From the NCBI GenBank assembly GCA_030040395.1, contig JASHTU010000258.1:1-9715 (forward strand): a DNA stretch of 9,715 bases, written 5' to 3'. This document shows, piece after piece, positions 6,224 through 9,715 of the stretch. Positions within the stretch are counted from its first letter, which is position 1; each line of letters begins with the position of its first letter. This DNA comes from Acidobacteriaceae bacterium (lineage in GTDB: Bacteria; Acidobacteriota; Terriglobia; Terriglobales; Acidobacteriaceae). The notes under the pieces are model-generated. The model searched no databases. It was not told where the DNA came from and saw only the letters and a list, made by a program, of their open reading frames with translations. The position numbers were made by a program, and so were the translations under genes.

Positions 6224-9200
6224 TCAGAAATTCAGCTTGAGCGCGAGTTCGATGTTCCGTCCGGGGTTCGAGCCGTCCTCAAGACCAAAGGTTCCGACGG
6301 TTCCACCGAGGCCTCCGCCAGGTCCGGTTGTCCGCAATCCGTTGCAGGAATCGCAATCGCTGAAGGGGCCTGGCCAGGAGGCGGGCAGGCTGAAAATCGG
6401 GGTGTTGGTCAAATTGATAAATTGCGCCTCGAAGTTCAGGCTGACGCGTTCGGTGATGGGGAACTTCTTGCTGATGTTGAGGTCGGCGGTCTTGAGGTTC
6501 GGCCCGCGCCAGATGCCGTTCTGGCAGTTGCCAAACGTTCCCGTAGCCGGCGCCGAGGCGATGTTGGGGTTGAGGGTAAGCCGTCCGAAAGATCCGCCTA
6601 TCTGTGCCCACGTTGGCGAAGAATAAGTTGAAACACCGGTTACGCAATCGGGGCGCGGGTTGACGGAGGTGGTTCCAGAGTTGTCCGGTCCCGCCGGCTG
6701 AATGGCGAAGCCGGAACGGAAGGTAAGGTCGAGCGCCGTCTGCCACCCGCCGATCACCTCATCGACCGGCTTCGGAACACTGGAGCCGAACTGCTTTCCC
6801 CTGCCCAGAGGAAGGTCGTACACGCCGTAAGCGTTGAAGTCGCCCGCCGCGTCGGTAATGCACTTGCCGTAGTCGCCCATCGGGTCGTATTCGTTCTGGA
6901 AGAAATTGTGCTGGCCGATGGTCTGGAACTCGCCCGTTCCTTCTTCATCGCCGTAGGAGCCGAAGTACCCCAGCGAGTTAGCCAGGCACTTCGACCAGGT
7001 GTAAGAAGCGGCCAGATCGAGACCGTGGTAGTCGCGCGTCGCCAGGGTAGCTTCCATCGCGTTGTACGTTGAAACCGCGTCGGACCCGTTGTACCGCACC
7101 GCCCCCGCCCCGGCCGCGAACAGCGCATGGGAATATGGAGGCGGGCTGATGGTTCCGTTCGAATTGAGGAGGGACTGCCCGTACCAGTAAATGTCCATCA
7201 TGTGTTGAATGGAGTTGCCCACATATCCCAGCGACGCCGTGGTGTTACCGCCAAACTGATGCTGAAGGGTTAGGTTCCACTGCCTATCGACGGCGGGTTG
7301 CAGATTGGGGTTGGTCTCGTGAATGGTGGCCCCGGAGATGCAGGCCGCCGACAGGCTCATCACACCGGCAGCGGTGCAGCCGGCCGCCGGGAACGCGCTA
7401 TAGCCTTTGTCGAGCGTGAAGGTCGGCAGGTTGACGTTGTTGTTGGTTACTTCGTGAGCCAGCGTATTCGGAGGATTCTGGTCGGCCATGTTGTTGACTC
7501 CCTCGCCCTCCATATAGGCCGAGATGCCGAAGCCTCCGCGCACTACCGTTTTGGGGGCAAAGCCGGGCTGCCATGCGAAGCCGAAGCGCGGCTGCCAGTT
7601 GTCGATTCCCATGTAGTTTACGTAGTTGGTTCCCACCTCCGGGTTGCCGGTCACACGATCGAAGTTGATGTTGGCGTCCTTGACGGCGTCCCCTCGAGGC
7701 GTGATGTCCTCATAGCGCAGGCCCAGGTTCAGGGTCAGGTTATGAGCGATTTGGTAATTGTCCTGAACGAAACCGCCATAGACGCTGTTCCGTAGGTGCA
7801 GTGTGAAAGCCGCGCCCTCCTGCACGTACTCCGGCAACCCCAGCAGGAAGTCGGCGAACCCAGTCGCGTTAATATTGTTCACCGCGGCCGGATTCGCGTC
7901 CTTCGCCGTGTCCGCTCCCGTGAATTGGCCGGTGAATGTCCAGCCGCCGGCCAAGCCGCCGTTGCCGGGATAGACGTCGTTCATGCGGTAGTTGAAGAAT
8001 TCGAAACCGGCGTGAACGGAGTGCCTGCCGTGCGTCCAGGTCACAGCGTCCTCGGCTTCGATGGTGGTGTCGTGGAAGCTCTCCAACAGGTCGTTGGTGC
8101 CAATGGGTGTAAAGTCACCGGAACCGGCGTAATTGATTGTGGGAAGTAAGGTGTCGTTGACCCCGGGGATGCCGAAGATCGACGGCAGATTTTTCCCGCT
8201 GGTGTTGGTGTACTCCTGGTCGTTGGCCGGGAAATCCTGGAAGCCCAAGCGAACCTCGTTCACCAAGGTTGGCGATAGGGTGTGGTCGTAGTTCACCACA
8301 AAGTTCTTCAGCGGATATTCCCGTTCCGCCGCCGGATTCAGAGCGTTGTCAATGCCGTTCGAAGCCGTATACATGGTGTGCATCTGCGTCCAGCGGCCCA
8401 TGATGTGATCGCGGTCTGAGGCCTGCCAGTCGATCTTGGCGTCGGCCTGATAGGCGTTGATGGAACTGGACGTGTAATAAGTAGGCTGCTGAACCGAGCT
8501 CGTAAATAGTGAGGAACTGATAATGCTCTGGGCCGCCTTGCTGAGCGCGATTCCGTCCGTGGCCGTGGCCGCATACGCGGCCAGGTTGTTGTTCGGAATA
8601 ATGACGCTGCGCAGCCCGGTGGACGCGTTATAGCTGTACGGGTCATAGAGTTGGCCGCCAGCCGCCGAACAAGCGCCGCTGCTATTGAACGACCCTCCAG
8701 CGCCCGTGCAGACGCTGGCGAAGTTGCCCGCCAGGAAAGCCGGCGGAACGGGGTTGTTGCTCTCCGACGTATTTGGCAGGCTGTAGCGCGTGGTCTCCTC
8801 ATCGACAAAGAAGAACAGCTTGTTCTTGATGATCGGTCCGCCCACTGTGCCGCCAAACTGATTCCAGTGCATCGGCGGACGAGGAAAGGCGTTGTCATTG
8901 ATGTAGCTTCCCGCAGGGCCGTTCGGGTTCTGAATCTGTAACCAGGCGTAGCCCTTGTCCTGCCAACTGTTCGCATTCAGGTCGGTGTTGCGCACGTACT
9001 CGTAGAGATCGCCGTGGAACGCGTTGGAGCCGGACTTGATCGACTCCACGATCACGCCGCCGATGTAGTTGCCGTAGTCGGCCCCGGCGTTTGTGGTGAT
9101 GATGTTGAATTCCTGCACTGCATCGGGGGCCGGCGTATAGGCAACTTCGCTGTTGTCCTGCTGGTTCATGTCCATGCCGTCGAGGAGGAAGCTGTCATCC

Positions 9201-9715
9201 TGCTCGCGGGCTCCGTTTACCATCGGCCGGCCGGTGCCGAACGTGCTCACCGGAGATTCAAAAGAGAAAATGTTGGGGCTGACGACGCCCGGGGCCAGCA
9301 GCGTTAACTGGTTGACGTCACGCGAAGCCAGCGGCAGGTTGTTCGCTGCGGTAGCGTCAATCAAGGCGCCCAATTGCGTGGTGTCGGTCTGCAGCAGCGG
9401 TGGAGCGCTCGTCACCGTCACCGTCTCGCTCACCGAGCCTACGTTCAGATGGAAATCGACGCGGGCCACCTGGTTGAGAACCAGCGTAAACGGATTCCGC
9501 ACTTGCGTGGCGAACCCCGACGCCTCCACTTTAATTTCAATTCTGCCTATGGGAATGGTGGGAAATTCGTAAAGGCCCGCGCCGGTGGTCTTGGTCACCC
9601 AGGTGGTGCCCTGCTCCACGTCCCGCGCGGTGACGGTGGCGTTGGCGACCACGGACCCGGAGGCGTCGGTCACCAGCCCGGTAATCGATCCGGCAGCCTG
9701 CTGGGCCCACGCGGC
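6224..9715 (-). CDS. Oar-like TonB-dependent outer-membrane receptor, 5' end outside the window
   Basis: This is an outer-membrane beta-barrel that probably imports a large substrate using TonB energy; the substrate is unknown. The frame is open to the window edge. The 1163 visible residues begin with AAWA-QQAAGS, the end of a signal peptide with an AxA-type cleavage site, so only a few tens of residues are missing. GTG 9673 is internal and not the true start. Visible residues about 10-96 form a carboxypeptidase-regulatory-like beta-sandwich (GSITGLVTDASGSVV, GLYEFPTIPIG). Residues about 105-235 form the plug (LPLASRDVNQLTLLAPGV, GRPMVNGAREQDDSFLLDGM, DAVQEFNIITTNAGADYG). GGTVGGPIIKNKLFFFVDEE then marks the start of the Oar-type barrel. 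The chain ends in LALKLNF, with the C-terminal Phe typical of outer-membrane barrels. Cysteine pairs in likely surface loops may form disulfides. Proteins of this type and length abound in Acidobacteriota. Confidence 0.95.
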   Translation of the reverse strand, partial: AAWAQQAAGSITGLVTDASGSVVANATVTARDVEQGTTWVTKTTGAGLYEFPTIPIGRIEIKVEASGFATQVRNPFTLVLNQVARVDFHLNVGSVSETVTVTSAPPLLQTDTTQLGALIDATAANNLPLASRDVNQLTLLAPGVVSPNIFSFESPVSTFGTGRPMVNGAREQDDSFLLDGMDMNQQDNSEVAYTPAPDAVQEFNIITTNAGADYGNYIGGVIVESIKSGSNAFHGDLYEYVRNTDLNANSWQDKGYAWLQIQNPNGPAGSYINDNAFPRPPMHWNQFGGTVGGPIIKNKLFFFVDEETTRYSLPNTSESNNPVPPAFLAGNFASVCTGAGGSFNSSGACSAAGGQLYDPYSYNASTGLRSVIIPNNNLAAYAATATDGIALSKAAQSIISSSLFTSSVQQPTYYTSSSINAYQADAKIDWQASDRDHIMGRWTQMHTMYTASNGIDNALNPAAEREYPLKNFVVNYDHTLSPTLVNEVRLGFQDFPANDQEYTNTSGKNLPSIFGIPGVNDTLLPTINYAGSGDFTPIGTNDLLESFHDTTIEAEDAVTWTHGRHSVHAGFEFFNYRMNDVYPGNGGLAGGWTFTGQFTGADTAKDANPAAVNNINATGFADFLLGLPEYVQEGAAFTLHLRNSVYGGFVQDNYQIAHNLTLNLGLRYEDITPRGDAVKDANINFDRVTGNPEVGTNYVNYMGIDNWQPRFGFAWQPGFAPKTVVRGGFGISAYMEGEGVNNMADQNPPNTLAHEVTNNNVNLPTFTLDKGYSAFPAAGCTAAGVMSLSAACISGATIHETNPNLQPAVDRQWNLTLQHQFGGNTTASLGYVGNSIQHMMDIYWYGQSLLNSNGTISPPPYSHALFAAGAGAVRYNGSDAVSTYNAMEATLATRDYHGLDLAASYTWSKCLANSLGYFGSYGDEEGTGEFQTIGQHNFFQNEYDPMGDYGKCITDAAGDFNAYGVYDLPLGRGKQFGSSVPKPVDEVIGGWQTALDLTFRSGFAIQPAGPDNSGTTSVNPRPDCVTGVSTYSSPTWAQIGGSFGRLTLNPNIASAPATGTFGNCQNGIWRGPNLKTADLNISKKFPITERVSLNFEAQFINLTNTPIFSLPASWPGPFSDCDSCNGLRTTGPGGGLGGTVGTFGLEDGSNPGRNIELALKLNF

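Overview
The window looks like chromosomal DNA from a GC-rich Gram-negative bacterium, most likely an acidobacterium (Acidobacteriota). The main pointer is a very long Oar-like TonB-dependent receptor with an N-terminal carboxypeptidase-regulatory-like domain, a protein class greatly expanded in that phylum. A large multiheme cytochrome fits the same group. This placement is inferred from gene type and was not tested by a search.

Layout, left to right. (1) A small 63-residue hydrophobic membrane protein of unknown function lies on the minus strand (53-244). (2) A 265-bp divergent intergenic region follows. It holds a possible minus-strand -10 box and a perfect CRP-type palindrome (TGTGA-N6-TCACA, 459-474) just upstream of the next gene. 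(3) A plus-strand gene (510-2492, GTG start) encodes a secreted, membrane-anchored fusion: an 11-heme c-type cytochrome followed by a five-helix FdnI/HydC-type cytochrome b domain. It is probably an inner-membrane quinone:periplasm electron-transfer protein comparable in design to Geobacter CbcL. (4) Its 3' end faces recG (2527-4808, minus) across 34 bp. recG is interrupted by a single-base frameshift near 3309-3313, and both halves are otherwise intact. (5) nagA (4858-6033, minus), encoding N-acetylglucosamine-6-phosphate deacetylase, lies 49 bp upstream of recG, so the two could be co-transcribed. (6) The TonB-dependent receptor (6224 to beyond 9715, minus) fills the rest. Only the start of its signal peptide lies outside the window. 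An 11-bp perfect hairpin followed by a T-run separates it from nagA.

How the genes could work together: the receptor and nagA point one way in a row and may reflect uptake and catabolism of amino-sugar polymers such as chitin or peptidoglycan fragments, but the receptor's substrate cannot be read from sequence. The cytochrome is a separate respiratory unit, possibly controlled by a CRP/FNR-family regulator. I found no CRISPR array, insertion sequence, tRNA, rRNA or phage element. The most notable items are the 11-heme/cytochrome-b fusion with its internal diheme repeats and CRP-type operator, the recG frameshift, and an approximately 57-residue insertion within RecG's helicase region.
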